Shown here: positions 1 to 7,385 of the stretch, piece after piece | How positions within the stretch are numbered: position 1 is the first letter of the stretch | How the letters are laid out: each line of letters begins with the position of its first letter | Assembly (NCBI RefSeq): GCF_003991425.1 | Contig: NZ_CP034346.1 | Coordinates: 6,191,501-6,255,500, forward strand | DNA: 64,000 bases | DNA from: Paenibacillus lutimineralis | GTDB lineage: Bacteria > Bacillota > Bacilli > Paenibacillales > Paenibacillaceae | Direction of reading: 5' to 3' | The notes under the pieces: generated by a model | What the model saw: the letters and a program-made list of their open reading frames with translations, nothing else | The model's database searches: none | Told to the model about the DNA's origin: nothing | Position numbers and translations under genes: made by a program

Positions 1-1
1 C

Positions 2-181
2 TTGACCAGACGTAGAGTTCAACGAGCCAAGGAATTAATCGTAGGCACAACCTTGTCCGTGAATGAAATCTCCGAACGCGTCGGTTATCAGACTGCAAAA
101 TACTTCATCAAGGTTTTCAGGAAACTTGAGGGCATGAGCCCTGGACAGTACAGACAACAAATGAATGAGAGCAACAACTGA
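2..181 (+). CDS. AraC-family regulator, C-terminal end (partial)
   Basis: Only the last 59 codons are in the window; the gene begins upstream. The visible part is the second helix-turn-helix of an AraC/XylS DNA-binding domain: RAKELI, then VNEISERVGYQTAKYFIKVF and the closing GMSPGQYR motif. This is the usual end of a YesN-type response regulator or a stand-alone AraC activator, but the missing N-terminus prevents a choice. It lies 124 bp upstream of, and co-directional with, a sugar ABC operon. In Paenibacillus this arrangement usually means the regulator controls that operon; this is inference from position. It ends with tandem TGA-TAA stops. Confidence 0.9.
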   Translation: MTRRRVQRAKELIVGTTLSVNEISERVGYQTAKYFIKVFRKLEGMSPGQYRQQMNESNN

Positions 182-249
182 TAAAAGTGGTATTAGTCCT
201 AATCTCAGTTACCTTACATGTCTTTCACTCTAGCGATACAATTTAATTA

Positions 250-276
250 TTAAAGCGTTTACAGAAAGCGCTTGAT
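250..276 (+). promoter_or_regulatory. Tandem cre-like boxes (CcpA operator candidates)
   Basis: Two adjacent sequences resemble the catabolite-responsive element TGWAARCGYTWNCW. The box TTAAAGCGTTTACA (250-263) matches at 13 of 14 positions. The overlapping box AGAAAGCGCTTGAT (263-276) matches at 12 of 14. They lie 30-55 bp before the start codon of the binding-protein gene at 306, so bound CcpA would block the promoter or early elongation. The match was made by eye; the function is inferred. Confidence 0.6.
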
Positions 277-305
277 AATTTCTTTTAGAAAAGGGGACTT
301 TCAGC

Positions 306-1625
306 ATGAAGAAAAAGACATGGTCAGTACTCTTGCTCACGATTTGTATGGCAGTCATTGTCTCGGCTTGCGGTGGTGGCGGTAAGAACAATCAAGGTTC
401 GAAAGGAAATGATACCGCTTCCGGTGGCGAGAAAGTAACCGTTAAGCTGATGCACTTGTGGCCTGAAGGCGTATCGGCCGGTCAGAACAAAATTGTTAAC
501 CAAATCATTAAAGAATATCAAGATGAGAACCCGAATGTCACAATCAAGCAGGAAGTACTGGACAACGAACAATATAAAAATAAATTAAAAGTTCTGTCCG
601 CTTCCAACGAGCTTCCTGATGTCGGTGTAACTTGGGCAGCAGGCTTCATGCAGCCTTATGTAGAAGGCAATCTGTTCACTCCACTCGATGACTTGTTGAA
701 CGGTGAACTGAAAGACAAATTCGTAGCTGGTACCACAGAGGCTTATGCTGTTAATGGCAAGACTTACGCGCTCCCAATCGAATTCAACATCGCACCGATC
801 TATTACAATAAAGACCTTTTCGAAAAGAACGGTCTCAGCGTACCAACAACCTATGATGAATTTAAGAACATTGTAAAAACACTGTCTGATAAGGGCATCG
901 CTCCAATCGCTCTTGGCAATAAAGATCGTTGGACAGGCTCCCTCTGGTATATGTACCTGGCAGACCGCATCGCTGGACAGAAGACGCTCGCTGACACCAT
1001 TAGCGGTTCCGCTTCATTCACCGACCCAGGTCTGGTTCAAGCAGCGAATGAAATACAATGGCTCGTTGACAACAACGCATTTATCAAAGGCTTCAACGGC
1101 CAATCCAATGAAGAAGCGAAATCGGAATTCTTGAATGAAAAAGCGGCAATGTACCTGATGGGTTCTTGGGATATTCCAAACTTCACAACGAACGAAGAAA
1201 TTCCGAAGGAATTCCGTGATAAAGTTGGATTCTTCAAATTCCCGACTGTCGAAGGCGGCAAAGGCGATATTAATAGCTGGGTAGGCGGTCCTGGAGTAGG
1301 CTTGTTCGTAGCTGAGAACTCCAAAGTGAAAGACGAAGCCAAGAAATTCGTAGAATATTTCGTCACAAAATGGGGCGAGCAATCCGTTACTGATGCTGGC
1401 GTAATTCCAGCAACGAAGGTTGATGCAGAGAACATGGATTTACCGCAGCTCTACAAGGATCTGTTCGCAGAAATGAACCAAGCAAGCAGCGTTACTCTAT
1501 TCGCAGACGTTCAAATGCCAGCCAAGGCAGCTGAGACACATTTGAACTTGATTCAGGCATTGTTCGGCAAGGCTATCACTCCTGAGGAATTCGCAGCTGA
1601 GCACGATAAAGCGCTCGCTAAATAA
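306..1625 (+). CDS. Sugar ABC transporter substrate-binding lipoprotein (CUT1)
   Basis: A 439-residue extracellular solute-binding protein, family 1. The N-terminus MKKKTWSV, a hydrophobic stretch and the lipobox VSAC (Cys22), followed by a Gly/Ser/Asn-rich linker, mark a lipoprotein anchored to the outer face of the membrane. The body has typical features of this family: LPIEFNIAPIYYNKDLFEKN near residue 160, an ENSKVKDEAKKF segment near 340 and a C-terminal helix rich in Ala. It delivers an oligosaccharide or sugar to the two permeases that follow. AAGGGGAC precedes the ATG at a normal distance. It sits downstream of two cre-like boxes, so catabolite repression is likely. The substrate cannot be told from sequence. 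Confidence 0.93.
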   Translation: MKKKTWSVLLLTICMAVIVSACGGGGKNNQGSKGNDTASGGEKVTVKLMHLWPEGVSAGQNKIVNQIIKEYQDENPNVTIKQEVLDNEQYKNKLKVLSASNELPDVGVTWAAGFMQPYVEGNLFTPLDDLLNGELKDKFVAGTTEAYAVNGKTYALPIEFNIAPIYYNKDLFEKNGLSVPTTYDEFKNIVKTLSDKGIAPIALGNKDRWTGSLWYMYLADRIAGQKTLADTISGSASFTDPGLVQAANEIQWLVDNNAFIKGFNGQSNEEAKSEFLNEKAAMYLMGSWDIPNFTTNEEIPKEFRDKVGFFKFPTVEGGKGDINSWVGGPGVGLFVAENSKVKDEAKKFVEYFVTKWGEQSVTDAGVIPATKVDAENMDLPQLYKDLFAEMNQASSVTLFADVQMPAKAAETHLNLIQALFGKAITPEEFAAEHDKALAK

Positions 1626-1643
1626 TTACTGGGATTATAGGCC

Positions 1644-1689
1644 AGGAGGACTTATCTCTCGGAAATACTAAGGGGATAGGTCCTCTCCT
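1644..1689 (+). other. Intercistronic stem-loop between binding-protein and permease genes
   Basis: AGGAGGACTTATC (1644-1656) pairs with GATAGGTCCTCTCCT (1675-1689), giving 13 pairs with one G-U and a 2-nt bulge. No T-run follows. Such hairpins after a binding-protein gene usually protect the upstream mRNA or partly attenuate transcription, so the binding protein is made in excess over the permeases. That role is inferred from the pattern known for MalE-type operons. Confidence 0.55.
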
Positions 1690-1721
1690 CCAATGATTGA
1701 AAGGAATGGAGCTGAACGATT

Positions 1722-2603
1722 ATGGATAAAGTGCTATCCAACAAGAAAATGATTGCTCTTTACGTTCTCCCCTCATTATTGCTTATTTTAACGATTGTCT
1801 ATATTCCGATTATTCTTACCGGATTTTACGGTCTGCATGAATGGAATGGCATTGGCAGCATGAAATTTATTGGGCTGGAGAATTACGCGAATTTAATGAA
1901 AGACGGGAAGTTCTGGGATAGCGCATGGCATTCCTTGCTGTTGGCCCTATTCTCAGGTCTGAGTCTCATCATCTATTTGATGATTTCCATGGTATTGGCT
2001 GCCCGGATCAAGGGGGCAAATGCATTTCGTAAAATTTATCTTATTCCTATGCTGTTATCTTCCGTTGCCATCGCTCAGCTGTGGCTCAGAATTTACAATC
2101 CGTCCAACGGTATTTTGAACAGTGTCTTGCAATCCATTGGAGTTGATAATCCTCCCGCTTGGCTGGCAGAGCCATCATTGGTATTGTTCGCTCTCTTCAT
2201 TCCAATCCTGTGGCAATATGCGGGTTTTTATATTCTGATTTACTATGCTGCACTTAAGAATATTCCGACGACCTTGGATGAAGCAGCACGAATTGACGGT
2301 GCCACTTCCTGGCAGATCGCCTGGAAGATCAAGCTTCCACTAATTATGGAGACGGTGAAGGTAACGATTGTACTTGCCGTTGTCGGTTCACTGAAGTATT
2401 TCGATCTTATCTTCGTGATGACGGACGGCGGCCCGAACGGATCCAGTGAGGTTATGGCTTCATATATGTATCATACCGCGTTCAGGGCTTATGACTTCGG
2501 ATACGGTAGTGCGACTGCCTTCTCCCTGCTTGTCATCTGTCTTATAGTCACCTGGATCATTCGCTGGTTAACCAGATCGAAAGATACCATTCAATATTCA
2601 TAA
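1722..2603 (+). CDS. Sugar ABC transporter permease, MalF/UgpA type
   Basis: A 293-residue inner-membrane permease of the CUT1 family, with about six membrane segments. The cytoplasmic EAA loop is visible as DEAARIDGATSWQIAWKIKLP near residue 190; it contacts the ATPase. The first of two permeases in this operon, it should pair with the 2617-3498 product to form the translocation channel. The start ATG follows AAAGGAATGGAG. No ATPase gene is nearby, so a shared MsmX/MalK-like ATPase encoded elsewhere must energise it. Length and topology are normal for the family. Confidence 0.93.
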   Translation: MDKVLSNKKMIALYVLPSLLLILTIVYIPIILTGFYGLHEWNGIGSMKFIGLENYANLMKDGKFWDSAWHSLLLALFSGLSLIIYLMISMVLAARIKGANAFRKIYLIPMLLSSVAIAQLWLRIYNPSNGILNSVLQSIGVDNPPAWLAEPSLVLFALFIPILWQYAGFYILIYYAALKNIPTTLDEAARIDGATSWQIAWKIKLPLIMETVKVTIVLAVVGSLKYFDLIFVMTDGGPNGSSEVMASYMYHTAFRAYDFGYGSATAFSLLVICLIVTWIIRWLTRSKDTIQYS

Positions 2604-2616
2604 GAGGGAGGCGTTA

Positions 2617-3498
2617 ATGATGACCGGAAACATAGAGCTTCAATCGACTACTAACCATGGAACATGGCGTTGGCTGGGACGTATAGGCTATGCGATCATG
2701 TACATCGTCTTAATTCTCGTCGCTGTCTTTCAGTTATTCCCGCTCGTCTGGCTGATGTTCTTCTCGCTCAAGAACAATCAGGAAGTCTTCAACCTCCCTC
2801 CACTCTCTTTGCCAATGCATCCGCGCTGGGAGAATTATTCGAAGGTATGGAATGCCGGGAATATTGATGTATATTTCCTGAATAGCTTATGGGTTACCGT
2901 CGTAGCAACAGTCCTAACTGTAGTATTGGGCAGCCTCGTAACTTATGCGATTACGCGAATGAAATGGAAGGGCAGCTCACTCGTACTCGGCCTGTTCATG
3001 GTTGCGATGATGATCCCTGTCCATTCTACATTGATTCCGCTGTTCAATTTCTTCAATAAAGTAGGATTGACGGACCATCCTTTATCATTGGTTCTCTCTT
3101 ATGTCGCATTTAATATGCCGATTACGATCATGATTCTGCTCGGATTCTATTATTCGCTACCGCGCGAGGTAGAAGAGGCAGCAGTCATTGACGGCTGTTC
3201 CGTCAACCGGATGTTCTTCCGGATCGTACTGCCAATGACCGGTTCCGTCATTGCCACGACAGCAATCATTAATATGATCTATAACTGGAACGAATTTATA
3301 TTTGTAAATACATTCATCAGCTCTGATTCCTATAAGACACTTACCGTCGGCGTTCAGAACTTCATCGGACAATATACAACGGATTGGGGCGCAATCGGAG
3401 CAACGCTGATGATCAGCATCCTCCCGATCTTGATCATGTTCCTGTTCCTGAGCGATCGGATCGTAGAAGGTATGGCTGCTGGATCTGTTAAGGGTTAA
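2617..3498 (+). CDS. Sugar ABC transporter permease, MalG/UgpE type
   Basis: A 293-residue integral-membrane permease with a longer cytoplasmic N-terminus (about 25 residues) and six predicted membrane helices. Its EAA loop reads EVEEAAVIDGCSVNRMFFRI near residue 190, and it ends in the GSVKG tail typical of MalG-type partners. It starts 13 bp after the upstream permease stop, behind GAGGGAGGCG, so the two are co-translated. With the 1722-2603 permease it forms the membrane channel of this importer. It is the last gene of the operon; a stem-loop follows at 3529. Confidence 0.93.
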   Translation: MMTGNIELQSTTNHGTWRWLGRIGYAIMYIVLILVAVFQLFPLVWLMFFSLKNNQEVFNLPPLSLPMHPRWENYSKVWNAGNIDVYFLNSLWVTVVATVLTVVLGSLVTYAITRMKWKGSSLVLGLFMVAMMIPVHSTLIPLFNFFNKVGLTDHPLSLVLSYVAFNMPITIMILLGFYYSLPREVEEAAVIDGCSVNRMFFRIVLPMTGSVIATTAIINMIYNWNEFIFVNTFISSDSYKTLTVGVQNFIGQYTTDWGAIGATLMISILPILIMFLFLSDRIVEGMAAGSVKG

Positions 3499-3528
3499 TA
3501 AAGACTAACCCCCATATCATATATTATT

Positions 3529-3573
3529 CAGGGTGAGTATCTCCTAATCGGATGCTTGCCCTGATTTATTTTG
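3529..3573 (+). terminator. Intrinsic terminator after the ABC operon
   Basis: CAGGGTGAGTATC (3529-3541) pairs with GATGCTTGCCCTG (3551-3563) with three wobble pairs. The sequence ATTTATTTTG follows. It lies 30 bp after the last permease stop and likely separates the ABC operon from the symporter gene. Confidence 0.65.
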
Positions 3574-3676
3574 TAAGTTGATATTTGAATCATGGATTAT
3601 ATTAATCTCCCTCCCGGAATATAATTTCTAAAAATTCGCATTTATAAAAACACTACACTACGGGGAGGGAAGCTGT

Positions 3677-4966
3677 ATGAAGCGTAGATGGATCAATTCA
3701 CCATACACCTTTGCGTTTGGTATGTTTGCCATGATGGTCCCGAGTCAGGCCTTCAGTTCCTTCTATAGTTATTTCTATGTGGAGAAGCTAGGTCTAGGCA
3801 TCGGGCTGGCTACGCTGGCAAGAACGATCTTCCTGATCTGGGATGCGGTGAACAATCCGTTATTCGGATATTGGTCAGATCGCACGAATACCCGTTATGG
3901 ACGTCGGCGTCCCTGGGTATTCGGCACAATTCCGTTGTTCATGCTGTTCTTCATCATGGTCTTCTCCCCTCCCGGCGGTTTAACACAAAATACGCTCTTC
4001 ACCTGGTTCCTGACGGCGCTTATTCTGTTCGAGGCCGCAGCTACGGTACTATGGGTGAACTATGGAGCCCTGTTCCCCGAATTATTCCGCGGCGATCGGC
4101 TGCGGGCCAAGGCTTCAGCGATTCAGCAAGGCTATCAAGTGGTGGCACTGCTTATCGCTTCCGCATTGACTCCTATTATTTATACCGCACTTAACTTCCC
4201 GAGCATGGCTCTGATCTATGCCCTGATCTTTGGCGTATTTATGTTCCTCTGTATGATGTATGTCCGAGAGCGGCCTGAAGCCTCGCAGGAACAACCGCTA
4301 AAGCTTGCTAAGGCCTTCAAGATAACATTAAGCAATAAGAAATTCTGGGTATTCAATATATCCAATTCCTTCGCTCAAACGGTCAATGGCCTGATCAGCT
4401 CGATTATCCCCTTCTATGCCAAATACGTTCTGAGAATACCTGAAGCCCAAGTCTCAATCCTGCTGGCCTCCGTGTTCGTCTCGGTCATTCCCCTCGTATT
4501 CGTATGGTATTGGATTATCCGCAGAATGGATGGGGTCAAGGCGTGGAGATTATCCCTTATTATATACGCCCTGTCTGTAATTCCGCTCTGGTTCGGCTCT
4601 GATTTAGTCAGCGGCGTCATTGCCGGTGTTATCGTTGGCTTTGGATTGGCTGGATTCCTCGTTACTCCTGCGATAGTCAGCGGAAGAATCATTGATGAGG
4701 ACGCTGAGAAGACGGGATTACGTAGAGAAGGCATCTATACTGCAGTCGCCGGATTTATTACACGCTCAAGCGGCCTGATCTCGGCGTTAGCCTTCTTCAT
4801 TGTTGGTCTTATATTCGGTTATGAGAGCGGCGATAACCCCGGTCCTGATCCTGGGTTAACCTTCCGCTACCTCATTAGCGTCGTACCCCTCTGCCTGCTA
4901 ATCGTATCTATACTGATCTCCTACTCTGCCAAATTCAAATTCAAGGATCATCCATCATCCGAGTAA
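3677..4966 (+). CDS. GPH-family sugar:cation symporter (MelB-like MFS)
   Basis: A 429-residue polytopic membrane protein of the glycoside-pentoside-hexuronide family. The family signature lies after the second helix: DAVNNPLFGYWSDRT (residues 56-70) followed by NTRYGRRRPW (71-80). The acidic residues Asp57 and Asp68 correspond to the cation/sugar-binding region of MelB-type carriers, and the Arg-rich loop is diagnostic. Twelve hydrophobic segments can be read. The start at 3677 follows GGGGAGGGAAGC. It is a separate unit downstream of the ABC importer, with terminators on both sides. Cation-coupled import of a glycoside, pentoside or hexuronide is expected; the substrate is unknown. Confidence 0.88.
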   Translation: MKRRWINSPYTFAFGMFAMMVPSQAFSSFYSYFYVEKLGLGIGLATLARTIFLIWDAVNNPLFGYWSDRTNTRYGRRRPWVFGTIPLFMLFFIMVFSPPGGLTQNTLFTWFLTALILFEAAATVLWVNYGALFPELFRGDRLRAKASAIQQGYQVVALLIASALTPIIYTALNFPSMALIYALIFGVFMFLCMMYVRERPEASQEQPLKLAKAFKITLSNKKFWVFNISNSFAQTVNGLISSIIPFYAKYVLRIPEAQVSILLASVFVSVIPLVFVWYWIIRRMDGVKAWRLSLIIYALSVIPLWFGSDLVSGVIAGVIVGFGLAGFLVTPAIVSGRIIDEDAEKTGLRREGIYTAVAGFITRSSGLISALAFFIVGLIFGYESGDNPGPDPGLTFRYLISVVPLCLLIVSILISYSAKFKFKDHPSSE

Positions 4967-4983
4967 ACAACGTTAATACAAAA

Positions 4984-5023
4984 TAAAGACCGGTAGGGCT
5001 TCGAAGCCCTATCCGGTCTTATT
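4984..5023 (+). terminator. Strong intrinsic terminator
   Basis: AAGACCGG-TAGGGCTTC pairs with GAAGCCCTA-CCGGTCTT around 4986-5020: a near-perfect stem of about 17 pairs with an A-rich 5' side and an ATTTAT tail. It ends the symporter transcript and could work on both strands. Confidence 0.85.
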
Positions 5024-5104
5024 TATATAATGAAGATACTTTTGATAGCTCATGTAACGATTCGACCTCTATTTGGTAATATAGTAATAGCGTTAAAAAA
5101 AAGT

Positions 5105-5120
5105 TAAGTGATTCTTAAGA
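5105..5120 (+). promoter_or_regulatory. Direct repeat TTAAG-N6-TTAAG, candidate response-regulator site
   Basis: TTAAG at 5105-5109 and again at 5116-5120, an 11-bp start-to-start distance (one helical turn), with a weaker TTAAA at 5093. OmpR/PhoB-family regulators bind such tandem half-sites. A TATAGT -10-like hexamer lies at 5143-5148 with no good -35, as expected for an activated promoter. The same arrangement recurs at 7259-7274. Auto-regulation by the 5200-5907 product is inferred. Confidence 0.5.
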
Positions 5121-5199
5121 AAAAAACTCGAATGGAAATGTTATAGTTTTTTTAGAGCATCCTAATACATATATATTATATTTAGCCAGGAGGATCTTC

Positions 5200-5907
5200 A
5201 TGTCTGCTAGAGGAACCATATTACTTGTCGATGACGAGAAAGAAATTATTAAATTGATGGATATATATCTTAAGAATGAGGGATACAACCTGTTAAAAGC
5301 ATCCGATGGCCAAGAAGCGCTTGATATTCTGGAACGTCATCCGGTAGATCTGATCGTGCTGGATGTGATGATGCCGCGAATGGACGGGATTGAAGCCTGC
5401 ATGAAAATCCGTGAGAATCGGAACATGCCCATCATCATGCTATCAGCGAAAGGTCAAGATATGGACAAAATTGCTGGGCTCAGCATTGGGGCCGACGATT
5501 ATGTTACGAAGCCATTCAACCCGCTTGAGCTAATGGCTCGCATTAAATCACAACTACGACGCTACCATCAATTTAGCGGTCCGAATCAGCCCCAAATGGA
5601 CGAGAACGAGATTGAAATCGATGAGCTTATCATCAACATATCTACGCATCAAGTCACTATAGAAGGACAAGAAGTACAATTAACGCCTCGGGAGTTCGCT
5701 ATTCTGAAATTGCTGGCCGTTAATCAGGGAATTGTACTGAGCATGGAGAAGATCTATCAAGAGGTGTGGAATGAGCCATTCATGGAATCGAAAAATACAG
5801 TCATGGTTCATATCCGCAGAATTCGCGAGAAGATTGAGAAGGATACCCAGAATCCTAAATTCATTAAGACCGTCTGGGGAATCGGTTATAAGATGGAACG
5901 ACTCTAA
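5200..5907 (+). CDS. OmpR-family response regulator (VanR-like)
   Basis: A 235-residue two-component regulator. The receiver domain covers residues about 6-118, with the acidic pair VDDE near 10-13, phospho-acceptor Asp55 in LIVLDVMMP and the conserved Lys in YVTKPFNPLE. The C-terminal winged helix (about 135-233) has LTPREFAILKLLAVNQG and the closing FIKTVWGIGYKME. It works with the kinase that begins 23 bp downstream. The start follows CCAGGAGGATCTTC. Overall it resembles VanR-type regulators of cell-wall functions; no vancomycin-resistance genes are nearby, and the neighbours are envelope glycosyltransferases. Confidence 0.92.
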   Translation: MSARGTILLVDDEKEIIKLMDIYLKNEGYNLLKASDGQEALDILERHPVDLIVLDVMMPRMDGIEACMKIRENRNMPIIMLSAKGQDMDKIAGLSIGADDYVTKPFNPLELMARIKSQLRRYHQFSGPNQPQMDENEIEIDELIINISTHQVTIEGQEVQLTPREFAILKLLAVNQGIVLSMEKIYQEVWNEPFMESKNTVMVHIRRIREKIEKDTQNPKFIKTVWGIGYKMERL

Positions 5908-5930
5908 ATACCCCGAGGAGGAGAATCATC

Positions 5931-7166
5931 ATGAATTTAAAATGGGTCAATACGGTGCGGTGGAAATTCTTAGCGATCGTACTGGCCAGTTTAGGGTTAA
6001 CGGCAATTCTGTTATATCTCGGGTACCAGCTTGGCGTTTACCTTATCACGGTCCCGCCGTTCACCTATTATCTAAACTTCATCATCGTTAACTATGGTTC
6101 TCGCATGGTTATGAGTATAGTGGGTCCTATCCTATTCATTATTCTGTATTATTTATTAACGCGGACAATGATTCGTCGTCTAGAGAATGTTAACAATAGC
6201 TTGCAGCAGATGGTTGCCGGTAACTTCGATCAAGAGCTTCACATCTCATCACACGATGAGATTGGGCGAATTGCCCATAGTATAAGTGATCTAACCCTGC
6301 AGTTACGCACCAATCTAGACAAAATTTCCTCCGGATTAGGCCAGGTAGCGAACGGTCAGTTGGACCATCGTCTTCTTCTGGAGGATGATCCATCAAACGA
6401 ATGGATGAAATTAGCGGATAGCATTAACCGAATGGCGGAACAGCTTGACCGCTCGATTCAAGAAGAGCGGAATGCTGAGAAGACCAAGAATGATCTGATT
6501 ACGGGTGTCTCCCATGATCTTCGGACTCCGCTAACGTTGATCCTCGGTTTCCTGGGGGTTATTGAGAATGACCGTTATCATGATGAAGTAGAACTACGCC
6601 ATTATGTCAACATTGCCTATGACAAATCACTCACCCTGAAGAAGCTGGTTGATGAGTTGTTCGAATATACCCGTATCAACAACGGCATGCCCCTACATGT
6701 GGAGGAGCTGGATATGGTCGCCTTCCTGCGACAGCTCACGGAAGAATTCGTACCTAGTCTTAAAAAGGCCGATATGACCTGCCGTATCTCAACGGAACTT
6801 AGCTCCCTTATGATCGAGGGGGATGGGGACCTGCTTGCTCGCGGATTTGAGAACTTGATCTCCAATGCCATCCGATATGGCCGCAAAGGTGAATACGTCG
6901 ATATCGATATTAGCCGCTCCGAAAATTATGCGATGATCAAAGTGATCAATTACGGGGAGCCGATACCGCAAAGCGACCTGCAATTTATTTTCGAACGCTT
7001 CTATCGGGGCGACCGCTCCAGATCGTCGGGAGGTACAGGCCTCGGACTTGCCATTGTGAAGAGCATCATGGAAGTACATGGAGGCAATATTTCGGCCAAG
7101 AGCGATCGCTCACAGACAGAATTTATAACAAGACTTCCTTTGCCTTTATCCAAGGCTACTAGCTGA
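5931..7166 (+). CDS. Two-component sensor histidine kinase (VanS-like)
   Basis: A 411-residue inner-membrane kinase. Two membrane helices (about 12-38 and 58-78) flank a very short outside loop of about 20 residues, so it likely senses within the membrane or via a partner. A HAMP-like linker follows (RRLENVNNSLQQMVAGNFD), with a second HAMP-like repeat, then the H-box ITGVSHDLRTPL with His195, an N-box NLISNAIRYG and G-boxes GGTGLGLAIV. The strong ribosome site GAGGAGGAG and close spacing couple it to the upstream regulator. The ligand is unknown. Position suggests control of the glycosyltransferase operon downstream. Confidence 0.9.
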   Translation: MNLKWVNTVRWKFLAIVLASLGLTAILLYLGYQLGVYLITVPPFTYYLNFIIVNYGSRMVMSIVGPILFIILYYLLTRTMIRRLENVNNSLQQMVAGNFDQELHISSHDEIGRIAHSISDLTLQLRTNLDKISSGLGQVANGQLDHRLLLEDDPSNEWMKLADSINRMAEQLDRSIQEERNAEKTKNDLITGVSHDLRTPLTLILGFLGVIENDRYHDEVELRHYVNIAYDKSLTLKKLVDELFEYTRINNGMPLHVEELDMVAFLRQLTEEFVPSLKKADMTCRISTELSSLMIEGDGDLLARGFENLISNAIRYGRKGEYVDIDISRSENYAMIKVINYGEPIPQSDLQFIFERFYRGDRSRSSGGTGLGLAIVKSIMEVHGGNISAKSDRSQTEFITRLPLPLSKATS

Positions 7167-7186
7167 ATTTACTATCACTCGATATG

Positions 7187-7235
7187 ACCGATTTTTATGC
7201 TCACAAAATCCGTGGGTATAGAATCGGTTTTTTTT
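7187..7235 (+). terminator. Intrinsic terminator after the two-component operon
   Basis: ACCGATTTTTATGCTCAC pairs with GTGGGTATAGAATCGGT with a few wobbles and one bulge, loop AAAATCC, followed by a run of eight or more T. It is about 20 bp after the kinase stop. Confidence 0.8.
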
Positions 7236-7258
7236 GCGCCATTATTTTCAGAGCATTG

Positions 7259-7274
7259 TTAAGAAAATATTAAG
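7259..7274 (+). promoter_or_regulatory. Second TTAAG-N6-TTAAG direct repeat
   Basis: TTAAG at 7259-7263 and 7270-7274, again 11 bp apart, with a further TTAAG at 7293-7297. It lies about 110 bp before the glycosyltransferase operon. Its identity in sequence and phasing to 5105-5120 suggests both are bound by the response regulator encoded at 5200-5907. Binding is not shown. Confidence 0.5.
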
Positions 7275-7385
7275 ACTTTAGATAGGTAGTTATTAAGGAT
7301 TCCTTTATGGGGCAATAAGAACTCTTCTATATGCTTAATATACCGCAAGTCGGACTGGAATATAGAGAGGAGTACACACACACCC

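Noticed and set aside
5200..7166. Vancomycin-resistance regulatory pair
   Set aside because: The proteins resemble VanR/VanS in general form, but no vanH, vanA/B or vanX genes are present.
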